From Pseudomaricurvus alcaniphilus (lineage in GTDB: Bacteria > Pseudomonadota > Gammaproteobacteria > Pseudomonadales > Cellvibrionaceae), in contig NZ_JAAOIX010000007.1 of assembly GCF_011440395.1 (NCBI RefSeq), positions 62,001 through 126,000 of the forward strand: a stretch of DNA of 64,000 nt, read 5' to 3'. Position numbers and translations under genes: made by a program. Below, piece by piece: positions 16,891 through 24,450 of the stretch. The notes below the pieces were generated by a model that worked only from the letters and a program-made list of their open reading frames with translations, was not told where the DNA came from and did not search any database. Position 1 is the first letter of the stretch, and every line of letters starts with the position of its first letter.

Positions 16891-17649
16891 ATGGCTACAC
16901 CCACAGCAAGCTCGACCGTTACCCCGACCGGCAACACATCGCTCACTGTGCGCGCCTGGCGCGAACTGAACAGCGACTGGGGCTCCGACAAAGAGGCCTT
17001 TAAAAATGTGCCCTGGGGCAAGGCGATGATGTGGATCTTCCTGCTCAGCGACACCTTTATTTTCAGCTGTTTCCTGATCGGCTATATGACAGTACGCATG
17101 ACCAGCACCGACCCGTGGCCGCTGACCAGCGATGTGTTTGCGCTGGAGATCGCCGGCCAGCACATCCCCCTGATCCTGATCGCCATCATGACCTTTATTC
17201 TCATTACCAGCAGCGGCACCATGGCCATGGCGGTCAATTACGGCTACCGCGGCGACCGCAAAAAAACCGCCGCCCTGATGCTGACAACAGCAATACTGGG
17301 CGCCTCCTTTGTCGGCATGCAGGCGTTTGAATGGACCAAATTGATCGAGGAGGGCGTGCGCCCCTGGGGCAACCCCATGGGGGCGGCACAGTTCGGTGCC
17401 TGCTTCTTTATGATCACCGGTTTTCACGGCCTGCACGTCTCCATCGGCGTGCTTTACCTGAGCATTGTCGCTTTCAAAGTCTGGCGCGGGGACTATGAAT
17501 CAAAAAGCATGGAATCAAAAGGAATGGAATCAAAAAGCGCGGCGCCGACGGACGGGCGCAACTACCAGATCGTCGAAATCACCGGCCTTTACTGGCACTT
17601 CGTCGACCTGGTGTGGGTGTTTATCTTTGCCTTTTTCTATCTCTGGTGA
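16891..17649 (+). CDS. coxC: Cytochrome c oxidase subunit III, second copy
   Basis: The 252-residue protein has the canonical signature: MMWIFLLSDTFIFSCFLIGY, GASFVGMQAFEW, FMITGFHGLHVSIGVLYL and ITGLYWHFVDLVWVFIFAFFYLW at the C-terminus. A GAGGTAG ribosome site precedes the ATG. A hydrophilic loop near residues 200-217 is built from three tandem copies of a five-residue unit (ESKSM, ESKGM, ESKSA), from a 15-bp DNA repeat. It lies between the other subunit III-like gene and the subunit IV gene. Confidence 0.93.
   Translation: MATPTASSTVTPTGNTSLTVRAWRELNSDWGSDKEAFKNVPWGKAMMWIFLLSDTFIFSCFLIGYMTVRMTSTDPWPLTSDVFALEIAGQHIPLILIAIMTFILITSSGTMAMAVNYGYRGDRKKTAALMLTTAILGASFVGMQAFEWTKLIEEGVRPWGNPMGAAQFGACFFMITGFHGLHVSIGVLYLSIVAFKVWRGDYESKSMESKGMESKSAAPTDGRNYQIVEITGLYWHFVDLVWVFIFAFFYLW
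17497..17535 (+). repeat. In-frame 15-bp tandem repeat inside coxC
   Basis: GAATCAAAA recurs at 17497, 17512 and 17527 (period 15). It adds three Glu-Ser-Lys units to a loop of subunit III without breaking the frame. Confidence 0.85.
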
Positions 17650-17672
17650 CTGCTATCTTTGGTGACTGCTAT
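17641..17672 (+). repeat. 16-bp duplication across the coxC stop and next gene's start
   Basis: CTCTGGTGACTGCTAT (17641-17656) is followed by CTTTGGTGACTGCTAT (17657-17672), one mismatch. The first copy holds the coxC stop codon. The second supplies GGTGA as ribosome site and the beginning of the subunit IV ATG. Confidence 0.85.
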
Positions 17673-18027
17673 GCAACCTTCTCACACAACCCCGGCCGAC
17701 AACACCCAGGCACACGGCCAACAGCACCCCATCGGCCTGTACCTGAAAATCTGGGGGCTGCTATTTGTGCTCAGTACCCTGTCCTACATGGTCGATTACT
17801 TTCACCTGCAGGGTTACTTGCGCTGGTTCCTGATCATCACCTTTATGCTGCTCAAAGCGGGCCTGATTGTCGCGGTGTTTATGCATATGCTGTGGGAGCG
17901 ACTGGCGATCATCTACGCCATCCTGCTGCCACCACTGTGCCTGCTGGTGTTTATCGGCTTGATGGCGGCCGAGGCCGACTACACGTTTCTCAGCCGGGTG
18001 GTGTTTTTTGGCCGGGGGCCGCAGTAG
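17671..18027 (+). CDS. Cytochrome c oxidase subunit IV family protein
   Basis: The ATG at 17671 is preferred over in-frame TTG and GTG codons 9-12 nt upstream because a GGTGA site lies 5 nt before it. The 118-residue protein has three helices (LKIWGLLFVLSTLSYMVDYF, WFLIITFMLLKAGLIVAVFM, LAIIYAILLPPLCLLVFIGL). The run LLKAGLIVAVFMHM in the second helix is typical of the small prokaryotic subunit IV family found in caa3 and cytochrome bo operons. It closes the operon. No heme O/A synthase or copper chaperone gene follows. Confidence 0.85.
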   Translation: MQPSHTTPADNTQAHGQQHPIGLYLKIWGLLFVLSTLSYMVDYFHLQGYLRWFLIITFMLLKAGLIVAVFMHMLWERLAIIYAILLPPLCLLVFIGLMAAEADYTFLSRVVFFGRGPQ

Positions 18028-18192
18028 CCAGGCATGAATTGACGCACCGCTTGTTAACCAGGGCAAAATAAACGGTAATAATCCCAATGCGCCACGCGTT
18101 ATACTGGTAGAAAGGCTTGAGTCAGGGTCCGCAATGGTTGTAACAGCTCGATTCAGCGCCTTGGTAGTCGTCAACCGAGTGAGTAAGGGGTT

Positions 18193-18879
18193 ATGGAAAA
18201 CGGTTCGCAAGCAGGGGCACCCCGGGGTAAAGCCGAAGGCTTCGATATTGCCAGGGAGCGAGAGATTTACCATCGCATCCAAAACGACTTGCAGGGCCTG
18301 GTGACGCTGTTACACGGCAATATCCTTCAGCACCCCGAGTCTGCGCGCTTTCTACAGACACCGTTAAACCACTTGATGAGCGTTGCCCTGATCTACCGGC
18401 TGCGCAGCTTCAAGCGCAATATGCGCGTCAACATACTGGCTCTGCTGGAGGCCACTCGCGAACGCCTGCTGCCGGAGACAACCCTGCAACGCCTCGAAGA
18501 CAGCAGCGTGGAGCCGCCGCTAATCGCTGAAAACAAGGAAGTGGTACTCGCCCTGATTCTGCACCAGCTGCTCTCAAATGCGATCAAGCTGAGCCTGCAA
18601 CAAGCGCCCCCAGGGCAACCACCAGAGATTGAAGACAAGAACACCTTAATCAGTCTGCAGCTCGCGCAGCAAAACGAGTTCATCCATTATGAAATTCGCA
18701 ACCGCGCTACTGCCCTGCCACCCGGGTTCGATTTCAAGCGCGGCCTAGGGCTGGGTGACGATCTTGAGCTGGTTCGCTCTATACTGCCGCACGACGGCGC
18801 TGAGCTGGATATTTACCAGTCTGGCGACGAGGTGGTCACCGAATTGAAACTCAGCCCGCCGGTGCTCGAAGCGCCCTGA
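18193..18879 (+). CDS. Reduced histidine-kinase-like protein (HisKA_2 type)
   Basis: The 228-residue protein has no membrane helix and no sensory domain. Residues 24-36 read EIYHRIQNDLQGL, close to the HisKA_2 phosphorylation motif (EVHHRVKNNLQ), with His27 as the possible phosphosite. LILHQLLSNAIKLS resembles the ATP-binding N-box (LILNELVTNALKH), but the expected Asn/Glu pattern is altered. GLGLGDDLELVRSIL resembles the G2 box. The D-box is not clear, so ATP binding may be lost. It may act as a histidine phosphotransferase-like scaffold or a weak kinase. It lies 165 bp after the oxidase operon with no response regulator nearby. Confidence 0.6.
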   Translation: MENGSQAGAPRGKAEGFDIAREREIYHRIQNDLQGLVTLLHGNILQHPESARFLQTPLNHLMSVALIYRLRSFKRNMRVNILALLEATRERLLPETTLQRLEDSSVEPPLIAENKEVVLALILHQLLSNAIKLSLQQAPPGQPPEIEDKNTLISLQLAQQNEFIHYEIRNRATALPPGFDFKRGLGLGDDLELVRSILPHDGAELDIYQSGDEVVTELKLSPPVLEAP

Positions 18880-19001
18880 ATTGCGCCGCGCCCACAACGC
18901 CCCTTCAGAAGCCCCATTGCTTCGGGAAGCAACTACACAAATACAAGAGACCGTGCGCTGATGCAGCGACGGCCCCGTTTAATCTGCCCGCTCTTTCTCG
19001 C

Positions 19002-19556
19002 TCAAGGCATGGTTTTGACGAACTTGCGAAACCGGTTTTGCCAATGAATCACCCAGCGAGGCCGCGATTCGCCACTGCCGGCTGACTTCAGCGGATGATT
19101 GCGAACAATCCTGTGTAAAGTCGATTCCTGCTCACCCTCTATGTCCACGAACAGCACATGACGGCCTTCTTTTAACTCCTTCTCGAAGCGTTTGAACTGG
19201 TAGTTCGGCTCCTGTATACCCAGAAAGCCCCCTTCCCAAGTGCAAAAGCCCAGTATCACCACCGCCAGGAAGATAAATGGTACCCACCCTGCTGCGGTTT
19301 GCGTGAGACCGCTAAAGTAAGCAATGGCCAGAATTGCTGCGGCGGCGCACACGCCGACCAGAGCGCCGATCTCCATGGAGTGAACCACATCTTTCTTTAA
19401 TACGGCTTCAACTTCGTTGAGATGGTGGTTCTCAACTTCATTGTCGCGCTCACTGAGCACATGAATTTGCGGTTTGGTGATCCCGCTGCCGATTAATTCG
19501 CTTTCAACCGCTTCCAGATCATCAAGATTATCACTGAGGTAATAGAATCTTTTCAT
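19002..19556 (-). CDS. Conserved small inner-membrane protein of unknown function
   Basis: The ATG at 19556 (MKRFYYLSDNLDDLE) has a strong AGGAGAGGG site and is preferred to an upstream in-frame start at 19682. The 184-residue protein has an N-terminal soluble part with an alpha/beta pattern (FYYLSDNLDDLEAVESEL, KPQIHVLSE). Two helices follow (EIGALVGVCAAAAILAIAYF, WVPFIFLAVVILGFCTWEGGFLG), then a basic C-terminal part containing HVLFVDIEGEQE. Similar proteins are common in Pseudomonas-like bacteria, sometimes with the misleading name NAD/FAD-utilizing enzyme. I see no nucleotide-binding motif. Confidence 0.6.
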   Translation of the reverse strand: MKRFYYLSDNLDDLEAVESELIGSGITKPQIHVLSERDNEVENHHLNEVEAVLKKDVVHSMEIGALVGVCAAAAILAIAYFSGLTQTAAGWVPFIFLAVVILGFCTWEGGFLGIQEPNYQFKRFEKELKEGRHVLFVDIEGEQESTLHRIVRNHPLKSAGSGESRPRWVIHWQNRFRKFVKTMP

Positions 19557-20122
19557 ACCACACCCTCTCCTGTATTTCGGAATGTTTAAGGTGGATTCAA
19601 GCCTTAGACCGCTAATTACCGGAAAAACTTCAACGTCAACTTCCGTGGTATGACAACTCCCTTCCTCACTGTACAGCAACAAATCACTGTGATGCTGTTG
19701 CTGGCGTGCTTGCTCGCCGGTAAACCACGCTCACAACGCCCTGGTACTTCTGTCGCTGTTCGACGTGCAGCTTCGACTTGTAACCAATAACACAAGCTCG
19801 AACCGTGATGCCAATAAGAAGCGATACTTAGGCATTGTGCAGTTATTTCTTTTTAGTCTATCGCTCCCTATGGAACCTGAATTTGCATTCAGATTTCATT
19901 GGCATGCTGGTATTCCTTATTCCTGCACTACCAAAGTTTCACAGCACTAGGCTCTTCATGTATTACTACGCACCTCTGCAGAGTTTGTATCACTGCTCTC
20001 GTGGAAAGATTCACTGCAACTGTGTTAAGGGCACCTCTAATAATTGATATTTTCCCGATGCAGCGTTGCGACTGCTTTTGTTGTCGGCACGGGTTGCCCA
20101 TCAAAATAACGCGGCGCCTGCC
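19557..20122. other. AT-rich intergenic region, no gene found
   Basis: This 566-bp stretch separates the membrane-protein start from the end of glcF. It is markedly less GC-rich than its surroundings. Several short frames occur but none has a family resemblance, a good ribosome site or the codon bias of the neighbours. It may hold an old remnant of transferred DNA, but I found no inverted-repeat ends or transposase fragment. Confidence 0.4.
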
Positions 20123-21361
20123 TTAATCAGGAGCCACTGCGTCTGCGACCAAAGCCTCATCGATAATTTCAATCCAGTGCTGCACCGGAATCCCTGCTGC
20201 ACTGCCCAAATGCAATTGGCAGCCGACATTGGCGGTCACAATTCGGTGCGGATTATCCACCCTCAGCGCTGCGACCTTGTTGGCCAGTAATTGCTGGCTC
20301 AGGGCTGGCTGCAGGATCGAGTAAGTACCCGCTGAACCACAGCACAAATGTGAGTCGCGGGTTTGTGCCAGCGGAAAACCCAGGCTAGCAAGAATGTTGT
20401 TCACCGTATCGGGCAACTGCTGGCCGTGCTGCAGGCTACAGGGGCAGTGCACCGCGATTTTTTGATCCCTGTGTTGCAGTTGCAACACCGACAAATCCTC
20501 TGCGGCGACAACTTCACTCAGGTCCAGTGTCAGCGCACTGACGGCTTTGGCTTTTTCCCCATAGACCGGATCGGCCGCCAGCAACCGGCCGTACTCCTTG
20601 ACCATGACGCCACAACCGGACGCCGTAACCACCACCGCCTCGGCCCCCTGCTCGACCAGCGGCCACCAGCTGTCGATGTTACGGCGGGCAAAGTCCAGCC
20701 CCTCATCGGACTGCGACAAGTGGTAACTGAGTGCGCCGCAGCAACCGGCCCCGGAAGGCTCCAGCAGGGTAATACCCAGCTTATCCAGCACCCGTGCAGC
20801 GGCGATGTTGGTATTCGGTGTGGCGCCGGGCTGGACACAACCGGCCAGCGCCAGCATAACTCGAGCATGACGCTGCTGCGGTCGGCGCGCAGGAATTTGC
20901 CGGGCTGGTATTTTGTTGGCCACTGCTGCCGGTAGCAGTGGTCGCAATAAGTGTCCGATGCGCAACAGCGGTGTAAAGCGAGGGGCATAGGGCAGTACCT
21001 GCCGCATTCCCCAGCGCACCAGTCGTTGCCGCCAGGGACGCCGCTGCTGCTGTTCCATTATCTCGCGACCGATGTCCGCCAGCCGTCCGTATTGCACGCC
21101 GGAAGGGCAGGTGGTTTCACAGGCACGGCAGGTTAAACAGCGATCCAGGTGGGTGCGGGTCTTTTCCGTCGCCGAACCCTCCTCCAACAACTGCTTGATC
21201 AGGTAGATGCGACCGCGGGGACCGTCGCGCTCGTCACCCAGCAGTTGGTAGGTCGGGCAGGTGGCGGTGCAGAAACCGCAGTGGACGCAACTGCGCACAA
21301 TGGCCTCGGCCTCCTCGCCCTGAGCCGTGCCGAGAAACAGCGGGTGTAAATCGATCTTCAT
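20123..21361 (-). CDS. glcF: Glycolate oxidase iron-sulfur subunit
   Basis: The start is the ATG at 21361 (MKIDLHPLFLG) with a GGAG site 6-7 nt upstream, giving 412 residues. Two 4Fe-4S motifs are seen: CVHCGFCTATCP (about 25-36) and CLTCRACETTCP (about 80-90). Two cysteine-rich CCG-type domains follow (SGAGCCGALSYH; DSHLCCGSAGTY), as in GlcF and heterodisulfide reductase-like proteins. GlcF passes electrons from the flavin subunits to the quinone pool during oxidation of glycolate to glyoxylate. It is third in glcD-glcE-glcF, 13 bp after glcE. Confidence 0.93.
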   Translation of the reverse strand: MKIDLHPLFLGTAQGEEAEAIVRSCVHCGFCTATCPTYQLLGDERDGPRGRIYLIKQLLEEGSATEKTRTHLDRCLTCRACETTCPSGVQYGRLADIGREIMEQQQRRPWRQRLVRWGMRQVLPYAPRFTPLLRIGHLLRPLLPAAVANKIPARQIPARRPQQRHARVMLALAGCVQPGATPNTNIAAARVLDKLGITLLEPSGAGCCGALSYHLSQSDEGLDFARRNIDSWWPLVEQGAEAVVVTASGCGVMVKEYGRLLAADPVYGEKAKAVSALTLDLSEVVAAEDLSVLQLQHRDQKIAVHCPCSLQHGQQLPDTVNNILASLGFPLAQTRDSHLCCGSAGTYSILQPALSQQLLANKVAALRVDNPHRIVTANVGCQLHLGSAAGIPVQHWIEIIDEALVADAVAPD

Positions 21362-21374
21362 GTTTTTTCTCCGC

Positions 21375-22469
21375 CTATAACCAGGCGTACATACGACCGG
21401 GGTTAAACAGCCGGGCCGGATCAAAGGCCGCTTTCAGGCGCTGGTGCAGCGCTTGCAGCGGCGCCGCCATCGGCGGAAAAACCTCGCCACTGCGGTCGCC
21501 GTGACGAAAGCCACAGACCTCGCCGCGCCCGGCAGGCACCAGCTCATTTAACGACTGCAGGCTATGATCTGCACTGCGCAACCAGCGCTGGGCCCCACCC
21601 CAGTCGATCAGCCAGTCGGCCCCGGGCAACAGGTGGCTAAGGCTGCTACCCACAGAGAAACGCCACAGGGGTGAGTCGCCGCTAAAAAACTCCAGCTGCT
21701 GTTCGCGCAACTGGCTCCAAAAGCGATTGTCAGCAGGCAGACTCGAGGTACCGGGGTAGTCTCGGCAAATCCCGGTAGCCGCGCTCTCCACCGCCGCTGC
21801 TGCCCCGGCAAAACGCAAATACAGTTTGCCCTGCAGCCAGCAAGCACCAGTTAACGGCAGCGACCGGCAAGACAGCCGGTTTATAATCTCGATCCCGCGC
21901 TGGGCACTGTCACACTCGCTCACCAGGCTCAGGCTGGCGGCCGGCCGCGGCATTACCTTGATGGAAACCTCGGTGATGATGCCGAGACAACCCATAGCTC
22001 CGGCCTGCAAGCGGGACACATCGTAACCGGCGACATTCTTCATCACCTGACCACCAAAGCGCAGCTGTTCGCCGTTGCCATTAATCAGCCGCAAACCCAG
22101 CACCATGTCTCGTACCGAACCACGCCAGGGCCGCGACGGTCCCGACTGGTTGCAGGCCAGGGTGCCACCGATACTGGCGTCAGCGCCAAACCCCGGCGGC
22201 TCGAACGACAGCATCTGGCCCTGTTCCTGCAACACCGCATTGATCTCCGCCAATGAAGTACCAGCCCGGGCGGTTAGCACCAACTCTTGCGGCTGGTAGC
22301 TGACGATTCCCTGGTGTGCGGCGACGGCAATAGCCTCGCCCCGGGCATGGCGCCCATCAGCATGGCGCCCATAAAAAGCTTTGCTGCCGCGGCCGACAAT
22401 GTTGAGCGACTTGCCCTCGGTACGGGCAGTATTGACCTGTTCGACCAGCTGCGCAGTAATATCCGCCAT
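21375..22469 (-). CDS. glcE: Glycolate oxidase subunit GlcE (FAD-binding)
   Basis: The ATG at 22469 directly follows an in-frame GTG; I take the ATG (364 residues). The N-terminal half is a PCMH-type FAD domain: LNIVGRGSKAFYG, GTSLAEINAVLQEQGQ, PPGFGADASIGGTLACN. QVMKNVAGYDVSRLQAGAMG is the typical GlcE run. The C-terminus NPGRMYAWL matches the NPG(K/R)xY family ending. GlcE assembles with GlcD and GlcF into membrane-associated glycolate dehydrogenase. It follows glcD after 12 bp. Confidence 0.92.
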   Translation of the reverse strand: MADITAQLVEQVNTARTEGKSLNIVGRGSKAFYGRHADGRHARGEAIAVAAHQGIVSYQPQELVLTARAGTSLAEINAVLQEQGQMLSFEPPGFGADASIGGTLACNQSGPSRPWRGSVRDMVLGLRLINGNGEQLRFGGQVMKNVAGYDVSRLQAGAMGCLGIITEVSIKVMPRPAASLSLVSECDSAQRGIEIINRLSCRSLPLTGACWLQGKLYLRFAGAAAAVESAATGICRDYPGTSSLPADNRFWSQLREQQLEFFSGDSPLWRFSVGSSLSHLLPGADWLIDWGGAQRWLRSADHSLQSLNELVPAGRGEVCGFRHGDRSGEVFPPMAAPLQALHQRLKAAFDPARLFNPGRMYAWL

Positions 22470-22481
22470 CACTGCGATGCC

Positions 22482-23993
22482 TTAGCGGTGGCGGACGGCG
22501 GAGTTGCCGGTCGGCCGATCGTTGGGCTCAGTACCGTGGCCCAGCGCACGATACTCCTGGCAATGCTTCAGCAGGGGTACGCCCTTGCCGGGGTTGAGGG
22601 TGCCGGCCGGGTCAAAAGCAGCCTTGATGGCGTGGAATTGGGCCAGCTCGAGATCGCTGAACTGCACCGCCATTTGCCGTATTTTTTCCACCCCCACCCC
22701 GTGCTCACCGGTGATGCAGCCCCCGACTTTGACGCACAGCGCCAGGATTTCGGCGCCAAACTGTTCGGTCCGGGTAAACTCGCCAGGCACACTGGCATCG
22801 AACAGGATCAGCGGGTGCAGGTTACCATCGCCGGCGTGAAACACATTGGCCACCCGCAAACCGTAGGATTGCGACATTTTTTCCATCTCCTCCAGCACAT
22901 AGGCCAGTTGCCCGCGGGGAATGGTGCCGTCCATGCAATAGTAATCGGGCGAGATTCGACCCACCGCCGGAAAAGCGGATTTACGTCCTTTCCACAGCAG
23001 CGCCCGCTCCGCCTCATCGCGGGAAACACGAACAGAAGTGGCGCCCTGTTGCTGGAAAATTTGCTCCACCAGCAGCGCGTATTCCGCCACTTCCTCGGCC
23101 GAGCCGTCCAGTTCGCACAACAGCAGGGCGTTGGCGTCGGTTGGGTAACCAGCCTGGCAGAATGCCTCTGCCGCAACAATGGCGTGGCGGTCCATCATCT
23201 CCAGCCCGGCGGGAATAATACCCTGCGCAATCACCGCACCCACTGCATTGCCAGCCGCCTGCACCGTGTCGAACGCCGCCATCACCAGCCGCGCCTGGGC
23301 GGGTGCGGGCAGGAGCTTGACGGTAATTTCCGTCACCACTCCCAACAGGCCCTCAGAGCCGTTAACCAGTGCCAACAGGTCAAAACCGGCGCTGTCGAGC
23401 GCCTCACCGCCGAGCCGGATACTCTCTCCCGCCACCGTGAGCAACTCCACGCCCAGCACATTGTGTACGGTCAATCCGTATTTCAGGCAGTGCACACCGC
23501 CGGAGTTTTCCGCCACATTGCCGGCAATGGTGCAGGCGATTTGGGACGAGGGATCGGGCGCGTAATAGAGACCGAAGGGCGCGGCCGCCTCACTGATACT
23601 GAGGTTGCGCACCCCCGGTTGCAGCCGCGCCGTGCGCGCCTCGGGGTCAATTTCCAGAATGCGATTGAGCCTGGCCAACGACAACAACACCCCGTCCGGG
23701 TGAGGCATGGCGCCGGCACTCAAGCCGGTGCCGGCGCCCCGGGCCACCACCGGAATATGCCGCTGGTGACAAATATGCAATACCCGCTGCACCTGTGCTG
23801 CGGTCTCCGGCAACACCACCAGCAACGGTTGCTGGCAGTACATGGAGAGGCCGTCGCACTCGTAGGGGCGCTGGGTTTCAGGGTCCGCAATCACAAAGGC
23901 GGGGTCGATAAACTCGCTGAATATCGCTGCCAGTTCAGCGCGGCCGGGCGCGCCTGTTGGGCTGGTAGTGCTGCTGGAGCCGTCTGTATGCAT
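22482..23993 (-). CDS. glcD: Glycolate oxidase catalytic subunit GlcD
   Basis: This 503-residue FAD-linked oxidase begins the glcDEF unit. FAD-binding elements are present: VVARGAGTGLSAGAMPH, CTIAGNVAENSGGVHCLKYG and NGSEGLLGVVTEI. The C-terminal cap has GNLHPLILFD and the substrate-region sequence ITGEHGVGVEKI. It oxidises glycolate, a common algal exudate, and possibly D-lactate. No glcC regulator gene is adjacent. A four-copy 14-bp repeat lies about 65 bp upstream of the start and could affect its promoter. Confidence 0.94.
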   Translation of the reverse strand: MHTDGSSSTTSPTGAPGRAELAAIFSEFIDPAFVIADPETQRPYECDGLSMYCQQPLLVVLPETAAQVQRVLHICHQRHIPVVARGAGTGLSAGAMPHPDGVLLSLARLNRILEIDPEARTARLQPGVRNLSISEAAAPFGLYYAPDPSSQIACTIAGNVAENSGGVHCLKYGLTVHNVLGVELLTVAGESIRLGGEALDSAGFDLLALVNGSEGLLGVVTEITVKLLPAPAQARLVMAAFDTVQAAGNAVGAVIAQGIIPAGLEMMDRHAIVAAEAFCQAGYPTDANALLLCELDGSAEEVAEYALLVEQIFQQQGATSVRVSRDEAERALLWKGRKSAFPAVGRISPDYYCMDGTIPRGQLAYVLEEMEKMSQSYGLRVANVFHAGDGNLHPLILFDASVPGEFTRTEQFGAEILALCVKVGGCITGEHGVGVEKIRQMAVQFSDLELAQFHAIKAAFDPAGTLNPGKGVPLLKHCQEYRALGHGTEPNDRPTGNSAVRHR

Positions 23994-24056
23994 GGCGACT
24001 GGCCTATGGTAAATGGCTTAGGCAGTAACAAAAAACTTTGCGGGGCAAGTGCATCA

Positions 24057-24112
24057 GGACAACTACAACCGGACAGCTATAACCGGACGATTGCAACAGG
24101 ACAGTTGCGGCA
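24057..24112. repeat. Four imperfect tandem copies of a 14-bp unit upstream of glcD
   Basis: GGACAACTACAACC, GGACAGCTATAACC, GGACGATTGCAACA and GGACAGTTGCGGCA follow each other exactly from 24057 to 24112. They lie between the tRNA-Pro gene and glcD, in the expected promoter zone. The array may be a product of slippage, or a set of protein-binding sites. Confidence 0.8.
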
Positions 24113-24159
24113 GGGCAGGCGCCGTCGAGCAAGTACACACATACGACGCCGGGGCAAAT

Positions 24160-24236
24160 TGGTCGGAGAGACAGGATTTGAACCTGCGACCCCTGCCTCC
24201 CGAAGGCAGTGCTCTACCATGCTGAGCTACTCTCCG
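24160..24236 (-). tRNA. tRNA-Pro (CGG anticodon)
   Basis: On the minus strand a full cloverleaf is seen in 77 nt. The acceptor stem pairs CGGAGAG with CTCTCCG, giving the C1-G72 pair typical of bacterial tRNA-Pro. The D-arm reads GCTC...GAGC, the anticodon stem pairs CTGCC with GGCAG around loop TTCGGGA (anticodon CGG), and the T-arm contains GGTTCAAATCC. The 3' CCA is encoded. It reads the proline codon CCG, frequent in this GC-rich genome. Confidence 0.93.
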
Positions 24237-24450
24237 TTAATGGTTCCGGACCGCTATTGAATCCGGAGCGGCGCTGGTGACAGCGCGGCCGCCATTTTAC
24301 TCTGTTCGGCCACCCTTGATGCAATGATTTTTTGGTTTATATTTTTGCTCCGACGCTCTGCCACCCTGTCTGGCAAAGTGCCGCACAACTGTAGCACTCG
24401 AGCAGACCGGCCTGCAATTATTGCAGCTCACCAGCACTGTCATCGCAGCA

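Noticed and set aside
20035-20060. GGGCACCTCTAATAATT resembling an insertion-sequence end
   Set aside because: No matching inverted end or transposase fragment was found nearby, so I do not call an element.
24057-24112. Four-unit array considered as a CRISPR
   Set aside because: Units are 14 bp, directly adjacent with no spacers, and no cas genes exist in the window.
22287-24260. Plus-strand frame of 657 codons ending with TGFEPATP
   Set aside because: It runs antisense to glcD and glcE and then through the tRNA-Pro gene; TGFEPATP is the usual spurious translation of tRNA sequence.
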